Source: Rhodococcus yunnanensis NBRC 103083 (lineage in GTDB: Bacteria; Actinomycetota; Actinomycetes; Mycobacteriales; Mycobacteriaceae). Taken from it: DNA of 64,000 nucleotides. A program made the translations under genes and the position numbers. Shown here piece by piece: positions 28,093 through 37,471 of this stretch (positions are counted from its first letter, which is position 1; each line of letters starts with the position of its first letter). The DNA lies in assembly GCF_001895005.1 (NCBI RefSeq), contig NZ_BCXH01000002.1, forward strand, positions 124,001-188,000. Direction: 5' to 3'. The notes beneath the pieces were generated by a model. The model saw only the letters and a list, made by a program, of their open reading frames with translations, did no database searches and was not told the DNA's origin.

Positions 28093-28178
28093 GTAAGTCT
28101 CTTTCGTCCTCGTCGATTCCAGTGTTCGCTACCGGCGCGCCATCGCGCCGGCAACCTCGGTGTTCGTCAGGTGAGCTC

Positions 28179-29222
28179 TCAGCGTTCTGCGAGAACCTCA
28201 CCGATGTATCTCGCAACGGCGGCGACCGATGCAATTGTTCCTGGATAGTCCATGCGCGTCGGCCCGAGCACACCCATGCCTCCCAGCACCATGCCAGCCG
28301 AACCGTATCCAGTGGAAATCACCGAGGTGCCTCGCATCTCCTCCACCTGCGTCTCCTCGCCGATCCGGACCGTCACCGTGCGCGTGTCCTGTGTCACAGC
28401 CAGCAGCTTCAGTACGATCACTTGCTCTTCGAGAGCTTCGAGGACCGCACGAAGAGATCCGGGAAAGCCTGCGTCGCCTGCGAAGTCCGCGGCATTGCGC
28501 GTGAGATTGGCCGTTCCGCCGAGGACCAGGCGCTCTTCGGGGTGCTCGACGAGGGATTCGACCAGGACTGTCGCGGATCGGATCATCGCATCACGGAGGC
28601 CGGACGGAGCATTCGCGGCGAGTTCGGCGACGGCGGCGGACGCTGCGGCCAGACGCTTCCCCTCGAGCGCACCGCCGAGCAGTCTGCGGAGCTGCGCCAG
28701 ATCCTCGTCCTCGATGACATCGCCCAACTCGACGATGCGCTGGTCCACTCGACCCGAATCGGTGATCAGGACCAGCAACAGACGGGCAGGCGTCAACGCG
28801 ACGACCTCGAGGTGACGAACCGACGACACCGACAGGGTCGGGTACTGAACCACGGCTACCTGGCGGGTGAGCTGCGCCAGCAATCGCACGCCGCGACGAA
28901 GGACGTCGTCGAGGTCGACGCCGTTTTCGAGAAACTCGAGAATTGCGCGACGCTCCGCGGGTGAGAGCGGTTTGACGTCGGCGATGCGGTCGACGAACTG
29001 CCGGTAGCCCTTGTCCGTCGGCACTCGACCCGAGCTGGTGTGCGGCTGGGCGATGTACCCCTCCGCCTCGAGGACGGCCATGTCGTTGCGGACGGTAGCG
29101 CTGGAGACTCCCAGATTGTGTCGCTCGACCAATGCGCGGGAACCGACGGGCTCCTGGGTGGATACATAGTCGGCGACGATTGCGCGGAGAACCTCGAACC
29201 GCCTGTCTTCGGTGCTCGACAT
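28179..29222 (-). CDS. hrcA: heat-inducible transcription repressor HrcA
   Basis: Represses groE-type heat-shock genes by binding CIRCE. The 347-residue protein has an N-terminal winged helix ([21 protein letters not shown], then [17 protein letters not shown]), a GAF-like middle and the C-terminal domain ending in [20 protein letters not shown]. The ATG at 29222 gives the canonical [12 protein letters not shown] start; the longer frame upstream lacks support. It is 86 bases from dnaJ2. Confidence 0.96.
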   Translation of the reverse strand: MSSTEDRRFEVLRAIVADYVSTQEPVGSRALVERHNLGVSSATVRNDMAVLEAEGYIAQPHTSSGRVPTDKGYRQFVDRIADVKPLSPAERRAILEFLENGVDLDDVLRRGVRLLAQLTRQVAVVQYPTLSVSSVRHLEVVALTPARLLLVLITDSGRVDQRIVELGDVIEDEDLAQLRRLLGGALEGKRLAAASAAVAELAANAPSGLRDAMIRSATVLVESLVEHPEERLVLGGTANLTRNAADFAGDAGFPGSLRAVLEALEEQVIVLKLLAVTQDTRTVTVRIGEETQVEEMRGTSVISTGYGSAGMVLGGMGVLGPTRMDYPGTIASVAAVARYIGEVLAER

Positions 29223-29358
29223 CGGTGTCCACCTCCATTCCACTTCTCACGCCCCTGCGGCCACGTCGAGAGTTCGAGTCTAGTAGCCATGCGACCATCG
29301 GTGCCCCCAGGCCTTACTGTGGTCGGGTGGCCAACTCGACGACGACGACGGATACCGC

Positions 29359-29664
29359 ATGATCTTCAAGGGCGTTCGCGACGGCAAGCCGTATCCCGAG
29401 CATGGACTCTCGCTCCGTGACTGGTCGAAGATTCCGCCCCGGCAACTGCGATTGGACGAGATCGTCACGACGACGAAAGTCCTCGAACTCGACCGCCTGC
29501 TGTCGGAGGACTCGACGTTCTACGGTGACCTCTTCCCACACGCCGTGCACTACCGGGGTGTGGTGTACCTGGAGGACGGTCTGCACCGAGCCGTCCGCGC
29601 TGCGCTGCGCAACAGAACGGTCCTGCACGCCAGAGTCTTCGACTACGACCTCCTGGGTGCCTGA
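29359..29664 (+). CDS. conserved actinobacterial protein (Rv2375-like), function unknown
   Basis: A 101-residue protein, divergent from hrcA and ending 8 bases before the convergent hemW. Segments such as LLSEDSTFYGDLFPHAVHYR and YLEDGLHRAVRAALRNRT match my memory of the mycobacterial gene at the same place (Rv2375). The EDGLHR stretch recalls ParB-like nuclease folds, but that is speculative. Confidence 0.78.
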   Translation: MIFKGVRDGKPYPEHGLSLRDWSKIPPRQLRLDEIVTTTKVLELDRLLSEDSTFYGDLFPHAVHYRGVVYLEDGLHRAVRAALRNRTVLHARVFDYDLLGA

Positions 29665-29672
29665 CCCGCTTG

Positions 29673-30902
29673 CTAGGCCGCAATCGTTCGAACGACGGCG
29701 TCCGCGAGCAGACGCCCACGCTCGGTGAGGACGTACCGATCTCCGTCGACCACCATGAGCCCGTCGGAGACCACCTGATCCGCCGAACGACGCTCCGCCG
29801 CAGTCAACGCCCGAGCGGGCAGTCCGGTGCGCAGTCGAACTTTGAGCATCAGCTCTTCCAAGTGACGGTCGTCGCTGCTGAGCAGTTCACTGCCCGCCAC
29901 CGGTAGGGATCCCGACGCCAGCTGATCCGCGTAGCGGGCGGGGTGTTTGACGTTCCAGAATCGAGTTCCCCCGATGTGACTGTGCGCCCCGGGCCCGGCT
30001 CCCCACCAATCACCGCCGTCCCAGTAGCCGATGTTGTGCTTGCATTCGGCGGACGGCTCGGTGGCCCAGTTCGACACCTCGTACCAGTGCAGTCCTGCGC
30101 CGGAGAGTACGGAGTCGATGCGCTCGTACCGGGTGGCCAGCACGTCGTCGTCGGGCGCAGGGAGGTCCCCTCGTCTGACCTTGCGCGCCATGGCAGTTCC
30201 GTCCTCGACGATGAGCGCGTAGGCGGACACGTGGTCGACCCCCGCGTCGAGCACGGCCGCGAGTGAGGCGTCCAGATCCTCGGCTCGCTCACCGGGAGTG
30301 CCGTAGATCAGATCGAGATTGACGTGGTCGAAGCCGGCGGCGCGCGCCTCGAGCGCCGCGGCGACGGCCCGCCCAGGAGTATGCGTGCGATCCAACACCG
30401 CCAGCACGTGCGGGGCCGCGGACTGCATGCCGAGCGAGATCCGCGTGAAACCGGCGGCGGACAGTTCCTCGAAGAACTGGGGCGACGTCGACTCGGGATT
30501 CGACTCGGTGGTCACTTCGGCCCCGACACTGAGACCGAAACTGCCCCGCACGGCGTCGAGAACCTCGGTGAGACCGGCGCCGCCGAGAAGCGACGGCGTC
30601 CCACCACCGACGAACACCGTGTCGGCCGTCGGAATCAGACCTGCCCGACCGTCCAGCAATGACGCCGCGGCGTCCAGTTCACGACGCAGGCCCTCCATCC
30701 ACGACTGCGGCGACGCCGATGTGCCCAGCTCGCCGGCCGTGTATGTGTTGAAGTCGCAGTAGCCGCAGCGGGTCGCGCAGAACGGAACGTGTACGTAGAT
30801 GCCGAAGGGTCGATCTCCGACGCCGTCGAACGCCGCGTCGGGCAGCTCGAAGGGGGCAGGCGGAGCGGCAACGATGTTCACGCGGTCCAGTCTCCCAGAC
30901 AT
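29673..30902 (-). CDS. hemW: radical SAM heme chaperone HemW
   Basis: HemN-like radical SAM protein that delivers heme rather than oxidising coproporphyrinogen. The cluster motif CATRCGYCDF and GGGTPSLLG are clear; the C-terminal HemN_C region follows. The exact start is uncertain: GTG at 30914, ATG at 30902 (used here) and GTG at 30881 with GGGAG upstream are all in frame, and all precede the conserved FGIYVHVPFC. About 400 residues, normal for HemW. Confidence 0.92.
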   Translation of the reverse strand: MSGRLDRVNIVAAPPAPFELPDAAFDGVGDRPFGIYVHVPFCATRCGYCDFNTYTAGELGTSASPQSWMEGLRRELDAAASLLDGRAGLIPTADTVFVGGGTPSLLGGAGLTEVLDAVRGSFGLSVGAEVTTESNPESTSPQFFEELSAAGFTRISLGMQSAAPHVLAVLDRTHTPGRAVAAALEARAAGFDHVNLDLIYGTPGERAEDLDASLAAVLDAGVDHVSAYALIVEDGTAMARKVRRGDLPAPDDDVLATRYERIDSVLSGAGLHWYEVSNWATEPSAECKHNIGYWDGGDWWGAGPGAHSHIGGTRFWNVKHPARYADQLASGSLPVAGSELLSSDDRHLEELMLKVRLRTGLPARALTAAERRSADQVVSDGLMVVDGDRYVLTERGRLLADAVVRTIAA

Positions 30903-30956
30903 CTCCGATGCCACTTCGCCACGCGCACCGCGAATTCATTGCAGCCGCTCTGCCAG

Positions 30957-30986
30957 CCTATTTACCCAGAATCTCGGGTAAATAGG
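30957..30986. promoter_or_regulatory. 11-base inverted repeat between hemW and the sulfite reductase operon
   Basis: CCTATTTACCC and GGGTAAATAGG are perfect 11-base arms around an 8-base spacer. The site is 33 bases upstream of a likely -10 element (31019) of the sulfur operon and 55 bases upstream of hemW. That fits an operator for either or both promoters. No known regulator consensus was matched. Confidence 0.55.
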
Positions 30987-31018
30987 TCTCCGGGGTCGGA
31001 CCTGGTCCGATGACGTGG

Positions 31019-31024
31019 CACAAT
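31019..31024 (+). promoter_or_regulatory. probable -10 element of the sirA operon
   Basis: CACAAT, preceded by TGG, ends 7 bases before the GTG of the leader peptide. Transcription starting about there would make the leader peptide mRNA leaderless. No convincing -35 was found. Confidence 0.45.
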
Positions 31025-31031
31025 GGGGCGC

Positions 31032-31127
31032 GTGACTGACACCGGGGTTCGACTCGTGGCGCGACGCCATGTCGATCTCAAGCGTGTCTGCAGTTCCTCG
31101 TGTCGATGCTGTCGAGCTTGTAGCTGA
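31032..31127 (+). CDS. polycysteine leader peptide upstream of sirA
   Basis: A GTG-started frame of 31 codons ending in RVCSSSCRCCRACS, with five Cys in the last 12 residues, preceded by LVARRHVDLK. This matches the plan of actinobacterial polycysteine leader peptides (RRHVDL-type) that lie before cysteine-biosynthesis genes; ribosome stalling at Cys codons when Cys-tRNA is scarce is known to raise expression of downstream genes in Mycobacterium smegmatis. A GAGCC/GGCTC stem (31126-31142) starts at the stop codon. It ends 132 bases before sirA. Too short for routine gene callers. Confidence 0.82.
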   Translation: MTDTGVRLVARRHVDLKRVCSSSCRCCRACS

Positions 31128-31259
31128 GCCCTGCGCCGGCTCGCTCGACCGAACAACCCGATTCAGAACACACCCCGATCCGTCCGGACGCGTGTGCAAG
31201 CGGTGAGTTTCAGCCCCTCCCCTTGGCCGCCCGGTAGAGAAAAGATGCAGGAGCACCAG

Positions 31260-32993
31260 ATGTCGTCGACGACCGACGCCCCCACCGAAGCGGACTCGTC
31301 CAGGACTGCGCGTGTGGCGCCGAGGGAGCGCACCGCCCGGCCGACGAAGCGACGCGCCGAGGGCCAGTGGGCACTCGGGTACCGCGAGCCGCTGAACCCG
31401 AACGAGCAGGCCAAGAAGGACGACAACCCCCTCAACGTGCGGGCCCGCATCGAGAACATCTACTCCAAGCAGGGTTTCGACAGCATCGACAAGGGCGACC
31501 TGCGCGGCCGCTTCCGGTGGTGGGGCCTCTACACCCAGCGTGAACAGGGTTTCGACGGCACCTTCACGCACGACGACAACATCGACATGCTCGAGGCCAA
31601 ACACTTCATGATGCGGATCCGGTGCGACGCCGGAGCGCTCGATCTGCAGCAGGTTCGCACCCTGGCGGGCATCTCGCAGGAGTTCGCCCGTGACACCGCG
31701 GATCTGTCGGACCGCGAGAACATCCAGTACCACTGGATCGACGTCGAGAACGTCCCCGAGATCTGGCGTCGTATCGAGTCTGTCGGGCTGAAGACCACCG
31801 AGGCATGCGGCGACTGCCCTCGCGTCGTGCTCGGTTCACCGCTCGCAGGCGAGGCCGTCGACGAGATCCTCGATCCGACACCTGCCATCGACGAGATCGT
31901 CGAGCGCTACATCGGCAAGCCGGAGTACTCCAACCTGCCGCGCAAGTTCAAGACGGCGATCTCCGGACTTCAGGACGTCGTCCACGAGATCAACGACTGC
32001 GCATTCATCGGCGTGAACCACCCGGAGCACGGCCCAGGTCTCGACCTGTGGGTCGGCGGCGGGCTGTCGACCAATCCGATGCTCGCCCAGCGCGTCGGAG
32101 TCTGGGTCCCGCTGGAGGACGTGCCGGACGTCTGGGAAGGTGTCGTATCGATCTTCCGTGACTACGGTTACCGGCGCCTGCGCACGAAGGCACGCCTGAA
32201 GTTCCTCATCAAGGACTGGGGTATCGAGAAGTTCCGTCAGGTCCTCGAGGACGAGTACCTGCACCGCAAGCTCATCGACGGGCCTGCCCCCGAGAAGCCC
32301 ACGCGCCCGCGCGACCACGTCGGCATCCAGAAGCTCAAGAACGGACTCAACGCCGTCGGCGTCGCGCCGATCGCGGGACGCATCTCCGGCACCATCCTGG
32401 CGAGGATCGCCGACGCCGCAGAGAAGGCAGGCTCGGATCGAGTTCGCTTCACGCCCTACCAGAAACTGATCGTTCTCGACGTTCCCGACGACAAGCTGGA
32501 GGCGCTCGTCTCCGACCTCGACGCACTCGGACTTCCGGCGCGGCCGTCGCACTGGCGCAAGAATCTGATGGCATGCAGTGGAATCGAATTCTGCAAGCTC
32601 TCGTTCGCCGAGACACGCAAGCGCTCACAGGTTCTGGTACCCGAGCTCGAGCAGCGCCTGGACGACATCAACGCCCAGCTCGACGTCCCGATCACCATCA
32701 ACATCAACGGGTGCCCCAACTCCTGCGCGCGCTCGCAGATCGCCGATATCGGCTTCAAGGGACAGCTCGTCGACGACGGTGACGGGAATCAGGTGGAAGG
32801 ATTCCAGGTTCACCTCGGTGGCAGCCTCGGTCTGGACAGCGCGTTCGGCCGAAAGCTGCGCCAACACAAGGTCAACAGCACCGATCTGGGTGACTACATC
32901 GAACGAGTTGTGCGCAATTTCATCAAGCACAAGAGCGAAGGCGAACGGTTCGCACAGTGGGCCGTGCGAGCAGACGAGGCGGATTTGCGATGA
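31260..32993 (+). CDS. sirA: ferredoxin-dependent sulfite reductase SirA (NirA-type)
   Basis: Reduces sulfite to sulfide with ferredoxin, using siroheme and a 4Fe-4S cluster. The 577-residue protein has cluster ligands in CSGIEFC and GCPNSC. The Tyr in WWGLYTQREQG and the Cys in TTEACGDCPR are the pair that is cross-linked in the M. tuberculosis enzyme. The ATG at 31260 is preferred (GGAG 7 bases upstream); the ATG at 31245 is an alternative. Its stop overlaps cysH by 4 bases. Confidence 0.96.
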   Translation: MSSTTDAPTEADSSRTARVAPRERTARPTKRRAEGQWALGYREPLNPNEQAKKDDNPLNVRARIENIYSKQGFDSIDKGDLRGRFRWWGLYTQREQGFDGTFTHDDNIDMLEAKHFMMRIRCDAGALDLQQVRTLAGISQEFARDTADLSDRENIQYHWIDVENVPEIWRRIESVGLKTTEACGDCPRVVLGSPLAGEAVDEILDPTPAIDEIVERYIGKPEYSNLPRKFKTAISGLQDVVHEINDCAFIGVNHPEHGPGLDLWVGGGLSTNPMLAQRVGVWVPLEDVPDVWEGVVSIFRDYGYRRLRTKARLKFLIKDWGIEKFRQVLEDEYLHRKLIDGPAPEKPTRPRDHVGIQKLKNGLNAVGVAPIAGRISGTILARIADAAEKAGSDRVRFTPYQKLIVLDVPDDKLEALVSDLDALGLPARPSHWRKNLMACSGIEFCKLSFAETRKRSQVLVPELEQRLDDINAQLDVPITININGCPNSCARSQIADIGFKGQLVDDGDGNQVEGFQVHLGGSLGLDSAFGRKLRQHKVNSTDLGDYIERVVRNFIKHKSEGERFAQWAVRADEADLR

Positions 32994-33700
32994 GCACCAG
33001 AATGGATCTTTCGATCGACCAGTTGAAGGCAATCGCCGATCGCGGTGCTCGCGAACTCGACGGAGCCGACGCGTCGGAACTGTTGCAGTGGACCGAACGC
33101 GAGTTCGGCACCGACTACATCGTCGCGTCCAACATGCAGGATGCGGTACTGGTTCACCTTGCCGCACAGGTACATCCCGGTGTGGACGTCCTGTTCCTCG
33201 ACACCGGCTACCACTTCGCCGAGACCATCGGCACGCGTGATGCGGTCGAAGCCGTCTACGGCGTGAACATCATCAACGCCCGTGCAGAGCAGACCGTCGC
33301 TCAACAGGATTCGATCGAGGGCAAGGATCTGTTCGCGCGGGAACCGAACCGATGCTGCGCCATGCGCAAGGTTGCGCCGTTGAAGAAGGAATTGGCCAAC
33401 TACAGCGCGTGGGTCACGGGTATCCGACGCGTCGAGGCTCCGACGCGCGCGAACGCACCCCTCATCTCCTTCGACGACGCTTTCGGACTCGTCAAGATCA
33501 ACCCGATCGCAGCATGGTCGGACGACGACATGCAGCGTTACATCGACGAGCACTCCATCCTCGTCAATCCGCTCGTCGACGAGGGTTATCCATCGATCGG
33601 GTGCAGGCCGTGCACCGTCAAGCCCGCCCCCGGCGCCGATCCGCGTAGCGGCCGGTGGGCCGGCAAGGCCAAAACGGAATGTGGGTTGCACGCATCATGA
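32990..33700 (+). CDS. cysH: adenylyl-sulfate (APS) reductase CysH
   Basis: Reduces APS to sulfite and AMP with thioredoxin. The 236-residue protein carries the 4Fe-4S cysteines of the APS-type enzyme (CCAMRK and GCRPCT) and a C-terminal catalytic Cys in TECGLH. The P-loop-like region and LDTGYHFAET are present. The start overlaps sirA, the stop overlaps cysD (ATGA both times). Confidence 0.96.
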   Translation: MSTRMDLSIDQLKAIADRGARELDGADASELLQWTEREFGTDYIVASNMQDAVLVHLAAQVHPGVDVLFLDTGYHFAETIGTRDAVEAVYGVNIINARAEQTVAQQDSIEGKDLFAREPNRCCAMRKVAPLKKELANYSAWVTGIRRVEAPTRANAPLISFDDAFGLVKINPIAAWSDDDMQRYIDEHSILVNPLVDEGYPSIGCRPCTVKPAPGADPRSGRWAGKAKTECGLHAS

Positions 33701-34644
33701 CAACGAACTCGACATCGATCACCGCCGAACGCCGACCGTCGGTGGACTCCGATCGCTTCGATACCCTCGACGCGCTCGAGTCCGAGGCGATTCACATCTT
33801 CCGCGAGGTCGCGGGCGAGTTCGAGCGCCCGGTCATCCTCTTCTCGGGCGGCAAGGACTCCACGGTTCTCCTGCATCTCGCGATCAAGGCGTTCTGGCCT
33901 GCGCCGCTGCCGTTCTCACTTCTGCACGTGGACACCGGGCACAATTTGCAGGAAGTTCTCGACTTCCGCGACCATGTCGTCGCGAAGTACAACCTCCGGC
34001 TGCATATCGCCAAGGTCGAGGATTACCTCGCCGACGGCAGGCTGACCGAGCGACCCGACGGAATCCGTAACCCGCTGCAGACGGTTCCGCTGCTCGACTC
34101 CATCTCCGAGAATCGGTTCGACGCGGTCTTCGGCGGTGCCCGACGTGACGAGGAACGTGCCCGCGCCAAGGAGCGCATCTTCTCGCTGCGCAACGCCTTC
34201 GGCCAATGGGATCCGAAGAAGCAGCGCCCCGAGCTGTGGAATCTGTACAACGGCAAGCACTCCCCCGGCGAACAGGTCCGTGTCTTTCCGCTCAGCAACT
34301 TCACCGAACTCGACATCTGGCGATACATCGCACGAGAGAACGTCGAATTGGCCAGCATCTACTACGCGCACCAGCGCCCCGTGTATCAGCGCGACGGCAT
34401 GTGGATGACTCCAGGAGTGTGGGGCGGACCCACCGAAGCCGAGGAGCTGCAGACACTCTCGGTGCGGTACCGCACCGTCGGTGACGGATCCACCACCGGG
34501 GCCGTGCTGTCCGACGCGGCCGACAACGAGGCGATTCTCGACGAGGTCGCCGCATCCCGACTCACCGAACGCGGCGCCACCCGCGGAGACGACCGCGTCT
34601 CCGAGGCCGCCATGGAAGACCGCAAGCGCGAAGGATATTTCTGA
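33697..34644 (+). CDS. cysD: sulfate adenylyltransferase subunit CysD
   Basis: ATP-sulfurylase catalytic subunit: sulfate plus ATP gives APS. The 315-residue protein has the PP-loop FSGGKDSTVLLHLA, HVDTGHNLQEVLDFRD and the C-terminal DRVSEAAMEDRKREGYF typical of CysD. The ATG at 33697 overlaps cysH; an in-frame upstream start inside cysH is rejected. It overlaps cysN by one base (TGATG). Confidence 0.96.
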   Translation: MTTNSTSITAERRPSVDSDRFDTLDALESEAIHIFREVAGEFERPVILFSGGKDSTVLLHLAIKAFWPAPLPFSLLHVDTGHNLQEVLDFRDHVVAKYNLRLHIAKVEDYLADGRLTERPDGIRNPLQTVPLLDSISENRFDAVFGGARRDEERARAKERIFSLRNAFGQWDPKKQRPELWNLYNGKHSPGEQVRVFPLSNFTELDIWRYIARENVELASIYYAHQRPVYQRDGMWMTPGVWGGPTEAEELQTLSVRYRTVGDGSTTGAVLSDAADNEAILDEVAASRLTERGATRGDDRVSEAAMEDRKREGYF

Positions 34645-35966
34645 TGAGCAACTCGGCTTCCGGCCATTCGCCGAGCGCGCAGCTTCTGCGTCTTGCCACC
34701 GCGGGCAGCGTCGACGACGGTAAGTCCACGCTCGTCGGACGCCTGTTGTACGACACGAAATCCGTTCTGGCAGATCAGATCGACGCCGTCACCCGCGCCT
34801 CCGTCGACCGCGGGCTGAGCACCCCGGATCTGTCGCTTCTCGTCGACGGTCTGCGCGCCGAGCGCGAACAAGGCATCACTATCGATGTGGCCTACCGCTA
34901 CTTCGCGACGCCCGCCCGCTCGTTCGTTCTCGCCGACACACCGGGGCACGTGCAGTACACCCGCAACACTGTCTCCGGAGCGTCGACGGCCCAGCTGGTG
35001 ATTCTGCTCGTCGACGCCCGCAAAGGCGTCATCACGCAGACGCGTAGACATGCTGCGGTGCTCGCGCTGCTCGGTGTGCCCAAACTCGTTCTCGCCGTGA
35101 ACAAGATCGACCTCGTCGAAAATCCCGCCCAGGTGTTCGCGGATATCTCCGCCGAATTCAACTCGTTGACCACCTCGCTCGGGTGGGCAGCCGAGGATGT
35201 CGTCGAGATTCCGGTGTCGGCATTGCACGGAGACAACGTCGCGGTCCGATCGACGACAACTCCGTACTACGACGGCCCAACCCTCATCGAACACCTCGAA
35301 TCGGTTCCGGTGGACGCTGAACCGCACCGCGTCGGCCTGCGCTTTCCGGTGCAGTACGTGATTCGTCCGCGCACCGCGGAGTTCCCCGACTACCGCGGGT
35401 ACGCCGGTCAGGTCGCTGCAGGCACGGTCTCCCCCGGCGACGAGGTTCTCGTACTGCCGTCGGGCACCCGCACCACTGTCGAGCGCATCGACACGGCCGA
35501 CGGTGAACTCGCGGTGGCAGGCGCCGGGCGAAGCGTGACGCTCATTCTTGCCGACGACGTCGACGTCTCGCGGGGCGACACGATCGTCTCTCCGCAGGAT
35601 GCGCCTGCGCCGATCGGCGAATTCGACGCGACTGTCTGCTGGCTGTCCGAGAAGCCCCTGCGCCCCGGTGCTCGTCTGCTGCTCAAGCACGGAACTCGCA
35701 CCACGCAGGCCATCGTCGGCACTCTGGTCGAGCGATTCGACGAACAGAATCTGACGGCCCAACCGTCACCGGAATCGTTGGAACTCAACGATATCGGCCG
35801 CATCTCGGTACGCGTCGCCGAGCCGATCGTCGCCGACGACTACGCCGTGAACCGCCACACCGGTAGCTTTCTGCTCATCGATCCTGCCGGTGGCAACACG
35901 CTCGCCGCAGGTCTCGTCGGTGATGCGCTCTCGGCTGTCGAGCTCGGGACGTCAGTACCGGCGTGA
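34644..35966 (+). CDS. cysN: sulfate adenylyltransferase GTPase subunit CysN
   Basis: GTPase that drives ATP sulfurylase. The 440-residue protein has G1 GSVDDGKST, G3 DTPGHVQYTRN and G4 NKIDLVE, then two beta-barrel domains. It ends without an APS kinase (CysC) domain, unlike the CysNC fusion of M. tuberculosis; this fits flux through APS reductase. It overlaps sirB by 4 bases. Confidence 0.95.
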   Translation: MSNSASGHSPSAQLLRLATAGSVDDGKSTLVGRLLYDTKSVLADQIDAVTRASVDRGLSTPDLSLLVDGLRAEREQGITIDVAYRYFATPARSFVLADTPGHVQYTRNTVSGASTAQLVILLVDARKGVITQTRRHAAVLALLGVPKLVLAVNKIDLVENPAQVFADISAEFNSLTTSLGWAAEDVVEIPVSALHGDNVAVRSTTTPYYDGPTLIEHLESVPVDAEPHRVGLRFPVQYVIRPRTAEFPDYRGYAGQVAAGTVSPGDEVLVLPSGTRTTVERIDTADGELAVAGAGRSVTLILADDVDVSRGDTIVSPQDAPAPIGEFDATVCWLSEKPLRPGARLLLKHGTRTTQAIVGTLVERFDEQNLTAQPSPESLELNDIGRISVRVAEPIVADDYAVNRHTGSFLLIDPAGGNTLAAGLVGDALSAVELGTSVPA

Positions 35967-36712
35967 CCGCTCTCGTCGCTGTCGCACACGGCAGCCGCGA
36001 TCCGCGATCTGCGGACACCGTGGCTGCTGTGGTCGAGCGAATTCGCCTCAGGCGTCCTGATCTGGATGTCCGGACGGCGTATCTCGATCTGACCGAACCG
36101 AATGTCAGCGACGTTCTCGACGAACTGGCCGCAGAGGGCGCCGCATCGGCAGCAGTGGTGCCGTTGTTGCTGGGCAGCGCATTTCACGCCCGCGTGGACC
36201 TCCCCGCGCTGCTCGACGCCTCCCGCCTTCGCCATCCCGATCTCGCGCTCACCCAGGCAGGCGTGCTCGGCGACGACCGCCGACTGGTCGATGCCGTGCG
36301 TTCGAGAATTTTCGAAGCGGGCGTGGACGTCGACGACCCGGAGGTGGGTGTCGTCGTCGCTGCGGTCGGATCCTCGCATGCCCCCGCCAATCAGCGCACA
36401 CGAGCAATTGCCGAGCGGATACTCACCGGCACATCGTGGGCAGCAGCCGTCACCTGTTTCGCGACTGCGCACAGTCCCGATCCCGCGGAGGCGCTGGCGC
36501 GTGTCGCCGCGGCCGGTGCACGACGCGTTGTCGTCGCGCCGTGGTTCATCGCTCCGGGCTTGTTGACCGACAGAGTGTTCGCCTCGGTCCACGAACATCG
36601 ACCCGGCGCAGTATTTGCCGAGGTCATCGGCGATCACAGGGCCGTTGCCGACGTCGTGTCGGCTCGGTTCGACGACGCCGTGGCGGCGACGACGAGCCAA
36701 CGCTCCGCCTGA
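35963..36712 (+). CDS. sirB: sirohydrochlorin ferrochelatase (CbiX/SirB-like)
   Basis: Inserts Fe2+ to make siroheme, the cofactor of SirA. The 249-residue protein has two CbiX half-domains: VAVAHGSRDPRS with the N-terminal metal His, PLLLGSAFHARVDLP, and a second half with VVVAPWFIAPGLLTDR. The GTG start overlaps cysN. It is the last gene of the operon and ends 4 bases from the convergent membrane-protein gene. It matches mycobacterial che1 next to cysH. Confidence 0.9.
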   Translation: MTALVAVAHGSRDPRSADTVAAVVERIRLRRPDLDVRTAYLDLTEPNVSDVLDELAAEGAASAAVVPLLLGSAFHARVDLPALLDASRLRHPDLALTQAGVLGDDRRLVDAVRSRIFEAGVDVDDPEVGVVVAAVGSSHAPANQRTRAIAERILTGTSWAAAVTCFATAHSPDPAEALARVAAAGARRVVVAPWFIAPGLLTDRVFASVHEHRPGAVFAEVIGDHRAVADVVSARFDDAVAATTSQRSA

Positions 36713-36716
36713 GCAC

Positions 36717-37397
36717 TCACCCGAGAATTGTGGAGTCCTCCACCGTTCGGCGGTAGGTGTAGAGCGTTGTGATCGCGCACACGACCGTGGCCGCGACGAG
36801 CACCTGTGGTCCGGTGATGAACAGGCTCATCACGCCGCCGATCACTGCACCTGCGGTGAAAGCTGCGTACAGCAGGAAGTATTCGAGCCAGTCCTTCGCA
36901 GAGCCGCCGCTGATGTGACGCTCGATACCCTGACCCATCTTGACCAGTGTGCCGGTGACGTAGCTCAGTGGAATGGAGACTTCACCGTTCTTGACGAACG
37001 AGGTGTTCAGAGCGCCCATCGCGAACGAGATGAACAAGATCGGCACGAACTGCACCTGCGGGGCACTCCACCCGCTCATCAACACGTCGACTGCGGAGGC
37101 GATCGCCAACGCAGCAGTCGTCAATACGGTTGCTCCGTGCGGATGGTCGCTCCACAGATGGCGTCGGCACAGGGACGCGACGACCACTCCGACGACGAAC
37201 GTCAGCACGAGCAGAATCGCGGCACCTGCCATCGCATTCTCACCGCGGAAGAAACCCACCGCCCCTCGCTCGGTATTACCCGTCATGAACGTGACGAAGT
37301 ACCCCGCGGTCTTGGTGAAGGCGGCAGCGCCGACCAGACCAGCAAGTCCGGCGAGCACCCAGGACAGTCGGGCATGGGAGTTGAACACTTCACGCAT
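36717..37397 (-). CDS. DUF1275 (YoaK-family) membrane protein
   Basis: A 226-residue integral membrane protein with about six helices. Family blocks: AAFTKTAGYFVTFMTGNTER, MGALNTSFVKNGEVSIPLSY and VTGTLVKMGQGIE. Function of the family is unknown. The ATG at 37397 is chosen; an in-frame TTG at 37406 would add three residues. The gene lies downstream of cysA on the same strand but beyond a strong hairpin, so it probably has its own promoter. Confidence 0.85.
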   Translation of the reverse strand: MREVFNSHARLSWVLAGLAGLVGAAAFTKTAGYFVTFMTGNTERGAVGFFRGENAMAGAAILLVLTFVVGVVVASLCRRHLWSDHPHGATVLTTAALAIASAVDVLMSGWSAPQVQFVPILFISFAMGALNTSFVKNGEVSIPLSYVTGTLVKMGQGIERHISGGSAKDWLEYFLLYAAFTAGAVIGGVMSLFITGPQVLVAATVVCAITTLYTYRRTVEDSTILG

Positions 37398-37415
37398 GTA
37401 CCCCAAGGGTAGGTA

Positions 37416-37457
37416 AAGGCAACGTGATCGTCCTCGTGTGATCGATCACGTTGCCTT
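37416..37457 (-). terminator. hairpin downstream of cysA
   Basis: AAGGCAACGTGATCG and CGATCACGTTGCCTT are perfect 15-base arms around 12 bases, starting 14 bases past the cysA stop. No U-run follows on the minus strand. It is a likely end for the sulfate importer transcript. The internal palindrome GTGATCGATCAC could also be an operator for the next gene. Confidence 0.6.
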
Positions 37458-37471
37458 CGCGCTCGACGGGA

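Noticed and set aside
28093..29358. CIRCE (HrcA-binding) element near hrcA or dnaJ2
   Set aside because: I looked for TTAGCACTC and its complement at 9-base spacing on both sides of hrcA and saw no match.
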